Assembly: GCF_001642575.1 (NCBI RefSeq)
Contig: NZ_LXNG01000020.1
Coordinates: 39,097-103,096 of the forward strand
Direction: 5' to 3'
Source of the DNA: Xanthomonas floridensis
Lineage (GTDB): Bacteria; Pseudomonadota; Gammaproteobacteria; Xanthomonadales; Xanthomonadaceae
DNA: 64,000 nt
A program made the position numbers and the translations under genes. The first letter of the stretch is position 1. Each line of letters starts with the position of its first letter. This document shows, one piece after another, positions 1-9,090 of this stretch. Under the pieces are notes generated by a model, which did no database searches, had not been told where the DNA came from, and saw only the letters and a program-made list of their open reading frames with translations.

Positions 1-1
1 A

Positions 2-751
2 CGTCGCCAGGGCGATGTGCTGTTTCTCAACGTGCCGCGGTTCCAGGACGACGATGGCCCGACCGCACCGCTGGGCTTTGCGCTGTCGCCGACCATGCTG
101 GTGACCCTGCGCGAGCAGCGCATCGGCTCGCTGGAGGCCTTGACTGCGCGGCTGGAGCACGAGCCCTGCCACAGTTCCGACGACTTGCTGCTGCGCATGT
201 TCGATCACTTGGTCGGGCGCCTGGCAGACCGGCTGGAGGCGCTCGAAGCCCAGGTCACCGAGACCACCCGGCAGGTGTTCGACAAGCCGCACAAAACCCG
301 TGACCTGGAGCGTATGCTGCACCAGGTCGGCGGCATGGGCCGCCAGCTGGGTGGGCTGCACAACGCCGGGCAGGGCATGCTGCGCCTGATCACCTATCTG
401 GATGGCGCCGCGCCGGACTGGTTTGCCGCCGATGCGGCCAAGCGCATCGGAATGCTGCACAAGGACCTGACCACCTTGAGCGAATTCCAGCAGCACATGG
501 ACGACCGCATCGAGTTCCTGCTCGATAGCGTGCTGGGCATGATCAACATGGACCAGAACAACGTGATGAAGGTGATGGCGGTGGCCTCGGTGGTCGGCAT
601 CCCGCCCACCGTGCTGGTCGGCATCTGGGGCATGAACTTCGCCTACATGCCCGAACTGAAGGGGCACGACAACTACTTCTGGGCGCTGGGCGTCATCGCG
701 CTGAGCGTGGTGATTCCGCTGGCATGGTTTCGCAAGCGCGGCTGGGTGTGA
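2..751 (+). CDS. CorA-family divalent cation transporter, C-terminal part
   Basis: This is the last 249 residues of a CorA/ZntB-type inner-membrane channel; the reading frame is open to the window edge, so the start lies upstream. The visible part has a long helical cytoplasmic region followed by two closely spaced C-terminal membrane segments. The first ends in the family signature GMN (in IWGMNFAYMPEL), which forms the pore mouth and selects hydrated Mg2+/Co2+. The protein ends in a short basic tail (FRKRGWV), as is usual. CorA and ZntB cannot be separated on this motif alone: GMN is normal for CorA, while ZntB proteins vary in the middle residue. The family assignment is firm; the transported ion is inferred. 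Confidence 0.9.
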   Translation, partial: RRQGDVLFLNVPRFQDDDGPTAPLGFALSPTMLVTLREQRIGSLEALTARLEHEPCHSSDDLLLRMFDHLVGRLADRLEALEAQVTETTRQVFDKPHKTRDLERMLHQVGGMGRQLGGLHNAGQGMLRLITYLDGAAPDWFAADAAKRIGMLHKDLTTLSEFQQHMDDRIEFLLDSVLGMINMDQNNVMKVMAVASVVGIPPTVLVGIWGMNFAYMPELKGHDNYFWALGVIALSVVIPLAWFRKRGWV

Positions 752-990
752 GGCCGGTCGCTGCGCTTGTGATCAGGCAGTGCATCCAGGCCGCTTCGAC
801 TGGACCGGCGCGCTAGATCTTCAGCCCGGGAAGAGAAGCCCGTCTATGTGCTCGCTGATCTGCGCGGCGCGATCCGTGCGTTTGCAGGATGTGGTGTGTC
901 TGGTGGCGGCGAAGTGCGACTCGCTTTCTGCGATCCCTCGGCACCGATGGAATGCCAGTGATCTGCGCCGTCGCAACTGCATGTCCATTG

Positions 991-1083
991 CTATGGTTCC
1001 GATGCCATGAGCACGGCCAGTGCAGCGCCGGCGAACGCCAGCAGCAGTCCCGGGATCAGCGCGATATACGCCGCGTTGCGCAT
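991..1083 (-). CDS. Possible 30-residue single-pass membrane peptide
   Basis: This short ORF starts at ATG 1083 and begins MRNAAYIALIPGLL; nearly all of its length is one hydrophobic segment ending LMASEP. It lies 55 bp downstream of the AIM24-family gene on the same strand and may be co-transcribed with it. No convincing Shine-Dalgarno sequence precedes the ATG. Bacteria do make such small membrane proteins, but a 30-codon ORF in GC-rich DNA can also be chance, so the call is tentative. It has no recognisable family. Confidence 0.3.
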   Translation of the reverse strand: MRNAAYIALIPGLLLAFAGAALAVLMASEP

Positions 1084-1138
1084 GAAGTCGGTGCCAGCAC
1101 GTTGCCCGGCCACGCAACGCGCAGCCGGGCATGCATGA

Positions 1139-1834
1139 TCAGCCCTTGGCCTGGAAACTGGCTTCTTCGTACGGCTGCACCACCACCCAACCTTCCCCGG
1201 CAAAGCGCATCTGCAGGCTTTCGCCCGAGCCGCGGCCGAACAGCGTGCCGATCGAGACGTCGGTCACCAGCTCCGGCGTCAAGGTGCCCGACCACGCCAC
1301 GGTGGCGTTCGGGTCGGTAAACACCGGGCCGCTGGCGGCGGTCACCGGTAGCGTCAGCGGTTCGTAGTGCGAGGTGATCGCCACGATGCCGTGGCCGCTC
1401 AGGCGCACGTTGAACAGGCCGCCGGACAGCATGCCAGCCACTTTGCGCATCATCGTGATCTTGTGTTCGACGCCGGACTCGAACGCCAGCACGTCGTTGC
1501 CGTTGACGAAGATCGCCTCGCCATTCAAACGCAGCAGCGTGACCAGCTTGCCGACATCGGCCAGATAGACGCGGCCCTGGCCTTCGGCCTTCATCAGCTG
1601 CATGCCTTCGCCGCTGACAGCTTTTTTCAGCAGATTACCCAGGCCCTGTTCCAGCAGGCCTTCGCGAGTGAACTTGACGTTGCCGGTGCGCGCGACCATG
1701 GCGCCGGCCTTGGACCACACCATGCCATTGAGGCGCACTTCCAGTAGATGCGGATTTTCCAGCTCGAAGGGATCGGGGCTGACGTCCTTTTCCTTGGAGT
1801 GGGCAAGAAATTCGTTGAGCGAGCGTACGGCCAT
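1139..1834 (-). CDS. AIM24 family protein
   Basis: This 231-residue protein belongs to the AIM24/TIGR00266 (DUF124) family of beta-rich proteins of unclear biochemical function; the yeast homologue is needed for mitochondrial integrity. No signal peptide or membrane segment is visible. It is rich in Gly/Val strands (GHGIVAIT, GEAIFVNG) typical of the pseudo-symmetric beta fold. ATG 1834 was preferred over ATG 1843 because an AGGA sits about 9 nt before 1834 but directly abuts 1843. A tiny hydrophobic ORF follows on the same strand. Family assignment is reasonably sure; the role is unknown. Confidence 0.8.
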   Translation of the reverse strand: MAVRSLNEFLAHSKEKDVSPDPFELENPHLLEVRLNGMVWSKAGAMVARTGNVKFTREGLLEQGLGNLLKKAVSGEGMQLMKAEGQGRVYLADVGKLVTLLRLNGEAIFVNGNDVLAFESGVEHKITMMRKVAGMLSGGLFNVRLSGHGIVAITSHYEPLTLPVTAASGPVFTDPNATVAWSGTLTPELVTDVSIGTLFGRGSGESLQMRFAGEGWVVVQPYEEASFQAKG

Positions 1835-2222
1835 GCGTTCCATCCTGGAGTGAAAGAGTGCGCATGATACGCGCAGGCCGGCGCCGTGGTGAGAAGCCGC
1901 TTACGTATTGCGCAGCGCATGGCAAACCCCCGACGCGATCTGCGCTTGGTAGTGGAGTAGCAACAGGCACATCGATGCGATGGCGCGATCGCGCGCTGTT
2001 GTTACGCAACTTGGCGTCCGCAAGTGCGTAACGCCGGGCTGCCATCGAACAATTCGCCATGTGTCGGTGGCCATCCACGATCCACCACTACCGTGCACGT
2101 TGGCAGCGCATCCCGTTGCCCGGCACCCTGCACGCTTCTGCAAACGGCGTCGGGTTCAAGCAGACGTTACCGGTTTAGATTGCCGTGGCAGGGGATATTC
2201 GAGAACCGAAGGGAGAGAAGCG
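1835..2222. other. Divergent intergenic region
   Basis: This is the roughly 390-bp gap between the minus-strand AIM24 gene and the plus-strand GH43 gene, so it must carry both promoters. I see no RNA gene, repeat or clear operator. The only clear signal is the GGGAGAGAAG ribosome binding site just before position 2223. Confidence 0.5.
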
Positions 2223-3227
2223 ATGCGCGTAGGTCGCGGCAATCGATGGGAACCGGTGCGCGCTGCAGGCGCCTTGCGTGTGGGTGCGCTTGCACTGTTG
2301 TGCGCAGCAGTGGGTGCGGTGTCTGGTGTGGATGGTGCGGGGGCGTGGGCGGCCACTGGCCCTGGCGTGGTAACCGGCGACACCATCGTGCACGATCCAT
2401 CGATGCTCAAGTTGAGCGATGGGCGTTACTACATCTATGCCACTACCGGCGTGGTCACCAGTACCGACCGCACCAAGTTCAGCAATGCGGGCGCGATCTT
2501 CAGCAGCATGCCGAGCTGGGTGCGCAGCTACAACCCGGACAACCAGCTGTGGGCGCCGGATGTGTCCTTCCACGGCGGCAAGTACCTGATGTATTACACC
2601 GCCTCCAGGTTCGCCACCAATACCTCGGCGATTGCGCTTGCCAGCAGCAGCACCGGCAAGCCTGGTTCGTGGAAGGATCAAGGCATCGTCTACACCTCCA
2701 AGAGCAGCGACGACTACAACGCCATCGACGGCAATCTGGTGGTGGACGGCAATGGCAAGTGGTGGCTTGCGTTCGGCTCGTTCTGGTCGGGGATCAAGCT
2801 GATCCAGCTCGATCCGGGCACCGGCAAACAGCTGGCCAGCAACATGGCGCGTTACAGCCTGGCGAGCCGGCCTGCGCCCGGCGCAGTGGAGGCGCCTTTC
2901 ATCCAGCAGGCCAACGGCTGGTACTACCTGTTCGTGTCCTTCGATGCGTGCTGCAAGGGCGCCAGCAGCACCTACAAGATCGCCGTGGGGCGTGCGCGGT
3001 CGGTGACCGGGCCGTATCTGGATCGTGCCGGTGTGGACATGCGCAACGGCGGCGGCACGGTGATCCATGCCGGGCAGGGCAGCATGCATGGGCCGGGCGG
3101 GCAATCGGTGTTTCGCGATGGCGACGGCGACATCCTGGTCTACCACTACTACGACGACCGCGGCGACGCGCGGCTGGGCGTCAACCGACTGGGTTATGAC
3201 GGCAGCGCTTGGCCGGTGGTGCAGTAG
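2223..3227 (+). CDS. Secreted GH43 endo-alpha-1,5-L-arabinanase
   Basis: This 334-residue enzyme is predicted to hydrolyse alpha-1,5-linked arabinan, a pectin side chain, outside the cytoplasm. The start at 2223 is set by a good Shine-Dalgarno (GGGAGAG). A hydrophobic signal peptide ends near residue 43 (GAWAA). The GH43 five-bladed propeller residues are visible: Asp58 in HDPSM (general base), Asp169 in NAIDGN (pKa modulator) and Glu223 in AVEAPF (general acid). The length fits a single catalytic domain with no binding module. It lies convergent with the trehalase gene, with a hairpin between them. Arabinanase is favoured over xylosidase by similarity to the endo-arabinanase subgroup (HDPSM, QLWAPD, SFWSGI), but substrate is inferred. 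Confidence 0.88.
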   Translation: MRVGRGNRWEPVRAAGALRVGALALLCAAVGAVSGVDGAGAWAATGPGVVTGDTIVHDPSMLKLSDGRYYIYATTGVVTSTDRTKFSNAGAIFSSMPSWVRSYNPDNQLWAPDVSFHGGKYLMYYTASRFATNTSAIALASSSTGKPGSWKDQGIVYTSKSSDDYNAIDGNLVVDGNGKWWLAFGSFWSGIKLIQLDPGTGKQLASNMARYSLASRPAPGAVEAPFIQQANGWYYLFVSFDACCKGASSTYKIAVGRARSVTGPYLDRAGVDMRNGGGTVIHAGQGSMHGPGGQSVFRDGDGDILVYHYYDDRGDARLGVNRLGYDGSAWPVVQ

Positions 3228-3331
3228 CAGCAATCAATCGAACACGCTGCTGCGCCCTGCACTGGAGCAGCCGTCAGGCAATGCAGGGTGAGGCGATCCG
3301 CAGGTGTTGCCGACTGCCAGAACCGCAAGGC

Positions 3332-3368
3332 CGCCAGCGCTGCCAGGCAATGCCCGGCAGCGCTGGCG
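3332..3368. terminator. Hairpin between convergent GH43 and trehalase genes
   Basis: A perfect 13-bp inverted repeat with an 11-nt loop (arms CGCCAGCGCTGCC and GGCAGCGCTGGCG) sits between the two convergent stop codons. No long T-run follows on either strand, so it may act as a bidirectional, partly Rho-dependent terminator or simply protect 3' ends. Confidence 0.5.
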
Positions 3369-3373
3369 CATAC

Positions 3374-5047
3374 TCAGCGCGTGGCCGCTTCGGGCTTGCG
3401 CACGCGTTTGACCTGCGCCGGCTTGCTCGCGGTGTCCGGATACAGGTTCAACAGCATCAGGGTGACGCCGTTGGTCCAGCCGAAGCCGTCCTGCAAGGCA
3501 TATTCGCCGCCGCCGCCGCCGGCCGCATTGGCTTCCAGGCCGTATTTTTCCACCAGCTTGTGCTCGCGCGCGAACAGCGCCTGCACCTGGCTGAGAAAGC
3601 GTTCGCCGATGGTGCGGGCCAATGCGTCTTCGCCATACCGGCGCAGGCCGTCCACGGCCACCCACTGCAGCGGCGCCCAGCCATTGGGCTCGTCCCATTG
3701 CTGGCCGGTCTTCACCGCAGTGGTGGCCAGGCCGCCGGGGCGCAGCAGACGCGCACGCACGGTAGTGGCGGTGCGTTTGGCGTGTGCGTCCGAGGCCAGA
3801 CCGGTGAACAGCGGATACAGCGCCGCGGCCGTGACCTGATTGCTCAAGGTCTTGGTTTGCCAGTCGTAGTCGGCGTAATAGCCAGCCGCATTCCACAGGT
3901 GCGCATCGAGGGCCTGCTTGCGTTGCTGCGCCAGTGCGGCGTAGTCCTGCGTGCAGTCGGCGCCGGGTTGCGCGCAGGCCTGGGCCAGGGTGCGTTCCAG
4001 GTGGTAGAGCAGGCTGTTGAGGTCGATGGGAACGATGGAGGTGGTGCGGATGGTGCGCAGGTTCTGCCCGTCGGCCAGCCACCTGCTGGAATAATCCCAG
4101 CCACTTTCGGCACCGGCGCGCAGGTCGCGGTAGACCTCGGCAGCCGGGCGGTCTTTCACTTCGGCGGCGGTGCGGGTGTCGTGCAGCCAGGCTTCGGGGC
4201 GCGGCGTATCGCGTTCGTCCCAGTAGCGGTTGAGCACGCTGCCATCGGCCAGGCGCACCACGTGGCGCGCGGCCTCGCCGGGCTCGAGACTCTCGCTGCC
4301 CTGCATCCAGTACGCGTATTCCTTTTGCAGCTGCGGCAGATACCGCTGATAGACCGCCTCGCCTTCCACGCCGGCCTGCAGTTCCACCATGTAGGAGAAG
4401 AACGGCGGCTGCGAACGGCTGAGGTAGTAGCTGCGGTTACCGTTGGGGATATGCCCGTAGGTATCGATCAGGTAGGCGAAGTTGTCCAGCATCTGGCGGC
4501 TGAGCGTGGTCTCGCCGCTCTTCACCAGGCCCAGCATCGTGAAGTAGGAGTCCCAGTAGTACACCTCGCGGAAGCGCCCGCCGGGCACCACATAGGGGTG
4601 CGGCAGCGCCAGCAGGCTGCTGTATGCGGGCACCTGGGTCTGGCTGCGCACCAGCTTGGGCCATAGCAGGTCGATGTGTTCGCGCAGCGCGGTGTCCTGG
4701 CGGATCACGTCGGTCTGCACCGGCGGGGATTCTTCGAAGTTGGCGTCCACGAAACGGCGCAGGTCGAAGCCGGGGTGGTCGTGCTGCGCCAGATAGTCGG
4801 CGTTGATCAGCGCCGGGTCGCGCAGCGGCAGGAAGTCGACGAAATGCTTTTGGTCCTCGAACAGGTCTGCGCTCTGCACCGCCTGGAACAGTTCGGGATA
4901 GGCCAGGTCCGGCGTGGGCGGCGTGGACGCGGGCGCAGTGACGACCGGAATCTCCAGCGGCGCGGCAGTCAGCGTGCACGGCGCGACGAACATGCTCAGC
5001 GACAGGCCAAGCAGCGACGTGCAACACGGGGGCGCGGCAGAACTCAT
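3374..5047 (-). CDS. treA: Periplasmic trehalase (GH37)
   Basis: This 557-residue enzyme splits trehalose into two glucose molecules. Both trehalase signatures are present: PGGRFREVYYWDSYF and QWDEPNGWAP, and a glycine-rich loop (AGGGGGEY) near the C-terminus is typical of the family. The N-terminus carries a hydrophobic signal sequence, so the enzyme is predicted to be periplasmic. ATG 5047 was chosen because CTGGAGATGCC places a good ribosome binding site before it; an upstream ATG (5080) has none. Length matches bacterial TreA (about 550). It may recycle osmoprotectant trehalose or use host trehalose; no local partner gene is visible. Confidence 0.93.
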   Translation of the reverse strand: MSSAAPPCCTSLLGLSLSMFVAPCTLTAAPLEIPVVTAPASTPPTPDLAYPELFQAVQSADLFEDQKHFVDFLPLRDPALINADYLAQHDHPGFDLRRFVDANFEESPPVQTDVIRQDTALREHIDLLWPKLVRSQTQVPAYSSLLALPHPYVVPGGRFREVYYWDSYFTMLGLVKSGETTLSRQMLDNFAYLIDTYGHIPNGNRSYYLSRSQPPFFSYMVELQAGVEGEAVYQRYLPQLQKEYAYWMQGSESLEPGEAARHVVRLADGSVLNRYWDERDTPRPEAWLHDTRTAAEVKDRPAAEVYRDLRAGAESGWDYSSRWLADGQNLRTIRTTSIVPIDLNSLLYHLERTLAQACAQPGADCTQDYAALAQQRKQALDAHLWNAAGYYADYDWQTKTLSNQVTAAALYPLFTGLASDAHAKRTATTVRARLLRPGGLATTAVKTGQQWDEPNGWAPLQWVAVDGLRRYGEDALARTIGERFLSQVQALFAREHKLVEKYGLEANAAGGGGGEYALQDGFGWTNGVTLMLLNLYPDTASKPAQVKRVRKPEAATR

Positions 5048-5479
5048 GGCATCTCCAGAACGGGCAGTGGCGTGTGGCATGGTAAACGACCGAAGTGGCG
5101 GGCGGGACCGCGCGGAGTGCCGGAACGCCGGCAGGCTTCGCGTGGGGACAACAGGATTCAGTCAGGTGATCCGGCGCGCCGCCGCAACGAGCGCCAATGT
5201 TGGCGTATCGGCGCGGATTGGAGCAGCTTGAGCACCGCGGCGTCGCCTGGATTGGCGGTCATGCTGCAAGAAATGCGCCAGAGCGCCGCTTGCCTGGTGC
5301 AAAGGTGTGCCCCGTCGACACCGTGCCGGCGCAGACGCCGGCAGGCGCGACAGAGTCAGATGATTGCCGGTACGCATCGTGACCGAGTGCGCTTGCCATC
5401 CCGCCGGCGTAGCGGCCCTGGCAGGCAACTGCGCGGCCCGGCAAGGCGTCGGCAATGGCGGCGAGCGGAGTGAAGCGCG
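5048..5479. other. Intergenic region upstream of treA
   Basis: About 430 bp separate the treA start from the stop of the next minus-strand gene. A small inverted repeat with TGCCGGCG arms (5324-5343) lies downstream of the DUF72 gene and could act as a weak terminator. I see no supported gene here. Confidence 0.4.
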
Positions 5480-6244
5480 TCAACCGACTTCTTCGATTCC
5501 CAGCAGGGTCTGCAGCCGCAAGGCATTGGGCACGGCCAAGCCGGCGGCGGTGTTGTCGAAGATCACCCAGCGGTCATGACCGGGCTGCGCCGCGCCACGT
5601 ATGGATGCCGCCAGCGCGGCCAAGGCAGGCGCATCGTAACTGCTGTAGTAGACGCGCGGACTCCCATGCCAACGCCAGTAGGACGGGCCGGTGGTGGGGT
5701 CCGGTGTGATGGCGGACGGATGCGGCGCAGGGTCGGCGGCGGCACGTGCGATGCGGTGACGCGTCATCACCGCTTGCGCCTGCGGGGTGAACCAGCTGGC
5801 GTGGCGCGGCTCGCAGACCACACTGCCATCCCAGCGCCGCCGCAGCATGGCGAAGAAGGTCGCCGCCACACGCGCGTCGAATGCCGCACTGGGCGGCAAT
5901 TGCAGGAGCAGGCAGCCCAGGCGTGCGCCCAGCGCACCGGCCTGCGCGAGGAAGGCATCCAGCAAGGGGCCGGCAGCGTGCAGCCGCGCATCGTGGCTGA
6001 TGCTGCGTGGCAGCTTGACCGAGAACCGAAAGTCCTCGGGCACGTTGTCGGCCCAGCGTGCATAGGTGTCGCGGCGGTGCGGGCGATGGAACGAGGAGTT
6101 GATCTCCACCGCGTTGAAGCGGGTGGCGTAACGCTGCAGCACGTTGGCGCCTGTGCCGAAGCCGGCACGTTCGGCAGCGGGAATCGACCAGCCTGCGCAG
6201 CCACACCGGAGGCATCCATTTGCGGGGGAAGCGCGAGCAGGCAT
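5480..6244 (-). CDS. DUF72 (YecE-like) family protein
   Basis: This 254-residue protein belongs to the DUF72 family, which adopts a TIM-barrel fold and has no assigned reaction. The characteristic opening CGCAGWSIP is present, followed by NAVEINSSFHRP and VCEPRHASWF, which line the conserved pocket. ATG 6244 was chosen because it puts the family motif close to the N-terminus; a GTG at 6271 is an alternative. It is divergent from the DNA glycosylase gene. No signal peptide is visible, so the protein is expected in the cytoplasm. Confidence 0.85.
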   Translation of the reverse strand: MPARASPANGCLRCGCAGWSIPAAERAGFGTGANVLQRYATRFNAVEINSSFHRPHRRDTYARWADNVPEDFRFSVKLPRSISHDARLHAAGPLLDAFLAQAGALGARLGCLLLQLPPSAAFDARVAATFFAMLRRRWDGSVVCEPRHASWFTPQAQAVMTRHRIARAAADPAPHPSAITPDPTTGPSYWRWHGSPRVYYSSYDAPALAALAASIRGAAQPGHDRWVIFDNTAAGLAVPNALRLQTLLGIEEVG

Positions 6245-6337
6245 GGCGTCGAGGGTGTTGGCTGATACCACGGTATGCCGGTGCCCCCGTCAGGATCGCG
6301 TGTGCGCAGCGATCACGACCGACTCACGCGAGGCTTC

Positions 6338-6343
6338 GATACT
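6338..6343 (+). promoter_or_regulatory. -10-like hexamer close to nei start
   Basis: GATACT lies only 5 nt before the ATG at 6349, and no Shine-Dalgarno is present. If used as a -10 box it would start transcription at or next to the ATG, giving a leaderless mRNA. Four other genes in the window show the same arrangement. Confidence 0.4.
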
Positions 6344-6348
6344 GGGGC

Positions 6349-7101
6349 ATGCCCGAAGGCCCTTCACTGGTCATCCTGCGCGAAGAAGCCGCCCGTTTTG
6401 TGGGCCGCAAGATGCTGCGTGTGTCCGGCAACAGCAAGTTGGACATCGCGCGCCTGCAGCACCACAAGGTGCTGGCCGTGCGCAGCTGGGGCAAGCATCT
6501 GCTGATCGAATGCGCGCACGTCAGCGTGCGCATCCACTTCCTGTTGTTTGGCAGCTACCGCATCAACGAAGACAAGCCCGACGCCGTGCCGCGCTTGCGG
6601 CTGGAGTTCTCCAGGGGCGAGCGATTGAGCTTTTATGCGTGCTCGGTGCAATTCATCGAACCTCCGCTGGACACGGTCTACGACTGGAGCGCGGATGTCA
6701 TGAACCCCCACTGGGACGCAGCGCAGGCGCGCCGCAAACTGCGCGCGGCACCTGCGATGCTCGCAGCCGATGCCTTGTTGAACCAGGACATCTTTGCCGG
6801 GGTTGGCAACATCATCAAGAACGAGGTCCTGCATCGGATTCGCGTGCACCCGGAAAGCCGGGTGGGTGCGTTACCGGCGCGCAAACTCGGCGAACTGGTC
6901 ACGCAGGCGCGCGAATACAGTTTCGATTTCTATACGTGGAAGAAGGCAGCCGTGCTCAAGAAGCACTTCCAGGTGCACACCAGGACCAGCTGTCCGCGCG
7001 ATGGCGCGCCGCTGCAGTATCGCAAGCACATGGGCAAGGCCGGCCGGCGTGCGTTTTTCTGCGAACTCTGTCAGCGGTTGTATCTGCCCGACAGCGCGTA
7101 A
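6349..7101 (+). CDS. nei: Fpg/Nei family DNA glycosylase (endonuclease VIII-like)
   Basis: This 250-residue enzyme is predicted to remove oxidised bases and nick abasic sites by beta/delta elimination. The N-terminus MPEGPS supplies the catalytic Pro2 and Glu3. The helix-two-turn-helix is seen around LLNQDIFAGVGNIIKNEVL, with the DNA-contacting Asn. The C-terminal zinc finger is unusual: the family CxxC...CxxC appears here as CPRD...CELC, with Asp in place of the second cysteine. The start is fixed because Pro2 must follow Met1. It is divergent from the DUF72 gene. The sequence is closer to Nei than MutM, but exact substrate preference cannot be read. Confidence 0.88.
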   Translation: MPEGPSLVILREEAARFVGRKMLRVSGNSKLDIARLQHHKVLAVRSWGKHLLIECAHVSVRIHFLLFGSYRINEDKPDAVPRLRLEFSRGERLSFYACSVQFIEPPLDTVYDWSADVMNPHWDAAQARRKLRAAPAMLAADALLNQDIFAGVGNIIKNEVLHRIRVHPESRVGALPARKLGELVTQAREYSFDFYTWKKAAVLKKHFQVHTRTSCPRDGAPLQYRKHMGKAGRRAFFCELCQRLYLPDSA

Positions 7102-7799
7102 GGACAGCAGGCCTGCGATCCGGTTGGGTGCTGCTTGCGCGTGATGCGGCATGAGCCAGCCGTTGCGGGTCGACTTTGGCATGCCCGTCCAAGGCGAGTG
7201 ACTGCACGCCGCCAAGGCAGCTCCAGACCCTCCGATCCGGCCGTACCCGGCGATGGAAACTCAGCCAAGGCATGCAGTGCGAATCAGCTGCAGGTATCAC
7301 GGGCATCGTCATTGGGCTCGGATCACGCTGCGTGCGGCGGCTGCAATGCACGGCTGCAAGCGGACCTCAATCGCTTCAGTGGCTCTACCAAGACTACTGC
7401 GCTCACCGCCAGGCGTGCGCGGCCGGTGCTCGGTGCGGCATGTACCACGTACATTCCGGTTCCTCCGCGCCGTCCACACCCACTCGACGACCGCTCGCTA
7501 CGTTCTGGTAGCCGCTCCAAGTGCCGCTGGCCTGATGCGGACGTTGAGTGCTCGCATCAATCGCGCGCTTACCGCATCCGATTCCGTGCTCAAGACGCGG
7601 CGTTCAACAGATGCACAGGGGAGTTGCACACGGGCAGTCGCAGCCGCCACAGGGCTCGTCCCTGAACGTCGTGGCCGGCAGCGGTGCCGCGGTGGTGGCT
7701 GGTGCGTCCAATGTGAATGGCGGCTGGGGCCGATTGGCCGGACAACGAATTTCGAACGCGCGCAAATGCCGGGCCCGCTAGATTTGCACGCTTGGCACC
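7102..7799. other. Long intergenic region with a dispersed repeat
   Basis: Nearly 700 bp carry no supportable gene. The middle (7401-7521) is a dispersed repeat described separately. The short ORFs seen in several frames are GC-driven and lack ribosome binding sites. Confidence 0.5.
7401..7521 (+). repeat. About 120-bp dispersed intergenic repeat, copy 1
   Basis: This segment is nearly identical to 14622-14744 in the same orientation. Shared blocks include GCTCACCGCCAGGCG, GGCCGGTGCTCGGTGCGGCA, CCGCGCCGTCC and GACCGCTCGCTAC. Both copies are intergenic. It has no ORF conserved between copies, so it looks like a non-coding dispersed repeat. Confidence 0.75.
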
Positions 7800-8855
7800 G
7801 TGACTGCAGGTGCGATTGCCGACCCTCCCACCTCACCGGTCTCCCGCATTGTGATTACCCGCAGGAAGGAAGCGCTTGTCCCGCATATGGCTGCAGCCGC
7901 ATGCACGGGTGCAATCCTGTTTTTCCTTGCCTGCCTGTTGTTGTACATGCCGGCCCCGCGCCAGTCGGTGCGCCACGACGAAAGCCTGCAGGTGTATTTC
8001 CTGCCACGCCAGCCGCTCACGCAGCCGGCTGCGGTCGTGCCGCCAACGCAGGTCGAGCGACGGCCGCGCGCCGCTGCCGCATCGACCGCACGTGCTGCAC
8101 CGCCGCCTACACGCACCCCACCGCCGCAGCGCCAGGTGGCGGCAGCCAATGCACCGGCCAACGATGCGATGGCTGCCCAGCTGTACACCCGCGATGGCCG
8201 CCTGCGCATGCCCCCAGACACCCGGCTGGATCCGCTGGCGCAAGGCGCTGCGGTGCCACCGGGCATGACCGACGAGCGCGCACAAGCGCAGGCACGCAGC
8301 GTGATGGAGCGGGTCAACCCGGTGCAATACAAGCAAACGCGCTTTTCCAAGGACTGGAAGAGCGACGGCACATTGGGCGATGTGGCGATGCAGGAAATGG
8401 ATCGCGGCATGAAGAAGTTCAACGACATGCTCAACGGACCACAGACGCAGGTGGCCAGGGCGCGGCCGCCGCCGGATGTGCGCTTCAATCCCGCACTGGC
8501 CGGCAACCAGGCCGATCTGGGCAGCGAGGCGACCGGCGATGCCTACAAGGCTGCCCCGATCGCGCACGAAAGCCTGCCCGATCTCAAGGGCGAAGCCAGT
8601 CGCCGCATCCGCGAGGCGCTGGTTGCGTTGGAGCAGCGCAGCGCACGCTGCGATGCAGCCCGACGCACCTCGCTGCTGTCGCCGGTGCGCACGCATCTGT
8701 CGGATCTGGAGCGCGCCGAGCACGCACTGAACAACGGCGCCGATCCGGTGATGGCCGCGCAGCTGCTGCCGCGTCAGGCCGATAGCGCCTACGACATGGC
8801 GCGCCGCGCGCTGTGGTACGCGGACCGGAAACTGAAGCAGTGCGCGGTGGGATAA
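7800..8855 (+). CDS. Hypothetical single-pass membrane protein with Pro-rich periplasmic region
   Basis: I do not recognise this 351-residue protein. A short N-terminal segment with a basic patch (TRRKE) precedes one strong membrane helix (GAILFFLACLLLYM, about residues 36-50), so the rest should face the periplasm. A proline/alanine-rich stretch follows (about residues 80-115), then a mainly helical C-terminal domain with only two cysteines. The layout resembles TonB-like or spanning proteins, but no TonB C-terminal motif is present. The start is uncertain: GTG 7800 (used here), GTG 7851 and ATG 7887 all lack a well-placed Shine-Dalgarno. Long uninterrupted frame and typical codon use support it as a real gene. 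Confidence 0.65.
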   Translation: MTAGAIADPPTSPVSRIVITRRKEALVPHMAAAACTGAILFFLACLLLYMPAPRQSVRHDESLQVYFLPRQPLTQPAAVVPPTQVERRPRAAAASTARAAPPPTRTPPPQRQVAAANAPANDAMAAQLYTRDGRLRMPPDTRLDPLAQGAAVPPGMTDERAQAQARSVMERVNPVQYKQTRFSKDWKSDGTLGDVAMQEMDRGMKKFNDMLNGPQTQVARARPPPDVRFNPALAGNQADLGSEATGDAYKAAPIAHESLPDLKGEASRRIREALVALEQRSARCDAARRTSLLSPVRTHLSDLERAEHALNNGADPVMAAQLLPRQADSAYDMARRALWYADRKLKQCAVG

Positions 8856-9090
8856 GTGGTGCGGTGGTGGCGCATTGACGCATCAGCGGCCGGGAACCGT
8901 GGCGATGGGAGAGCCCACCGGTCAGTGCGAGGTCGGGGGATTGAGGTGATTGCCGTACCCTCACCCAACCCCCGCTCTGCGCCCCGGCCCGCACTTGCAG
9001 CGCGGGCGCTCCAGGACACGGGCGCCCATGACGCGAAAGTGGTGCCTTCTCGCCCCGGCGGGAGCGGGCATTTGGTCTTTCGGCGCTAGC

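Noticed and set aside
8954..9084. Possible CRISPR-like or structured RNA in the repeat-rich DNA left of the IS481 element
   Set aside because: No regularly spaced direct repeats are present; the GC-rich blocks match the dispersed intergenic repeat families.
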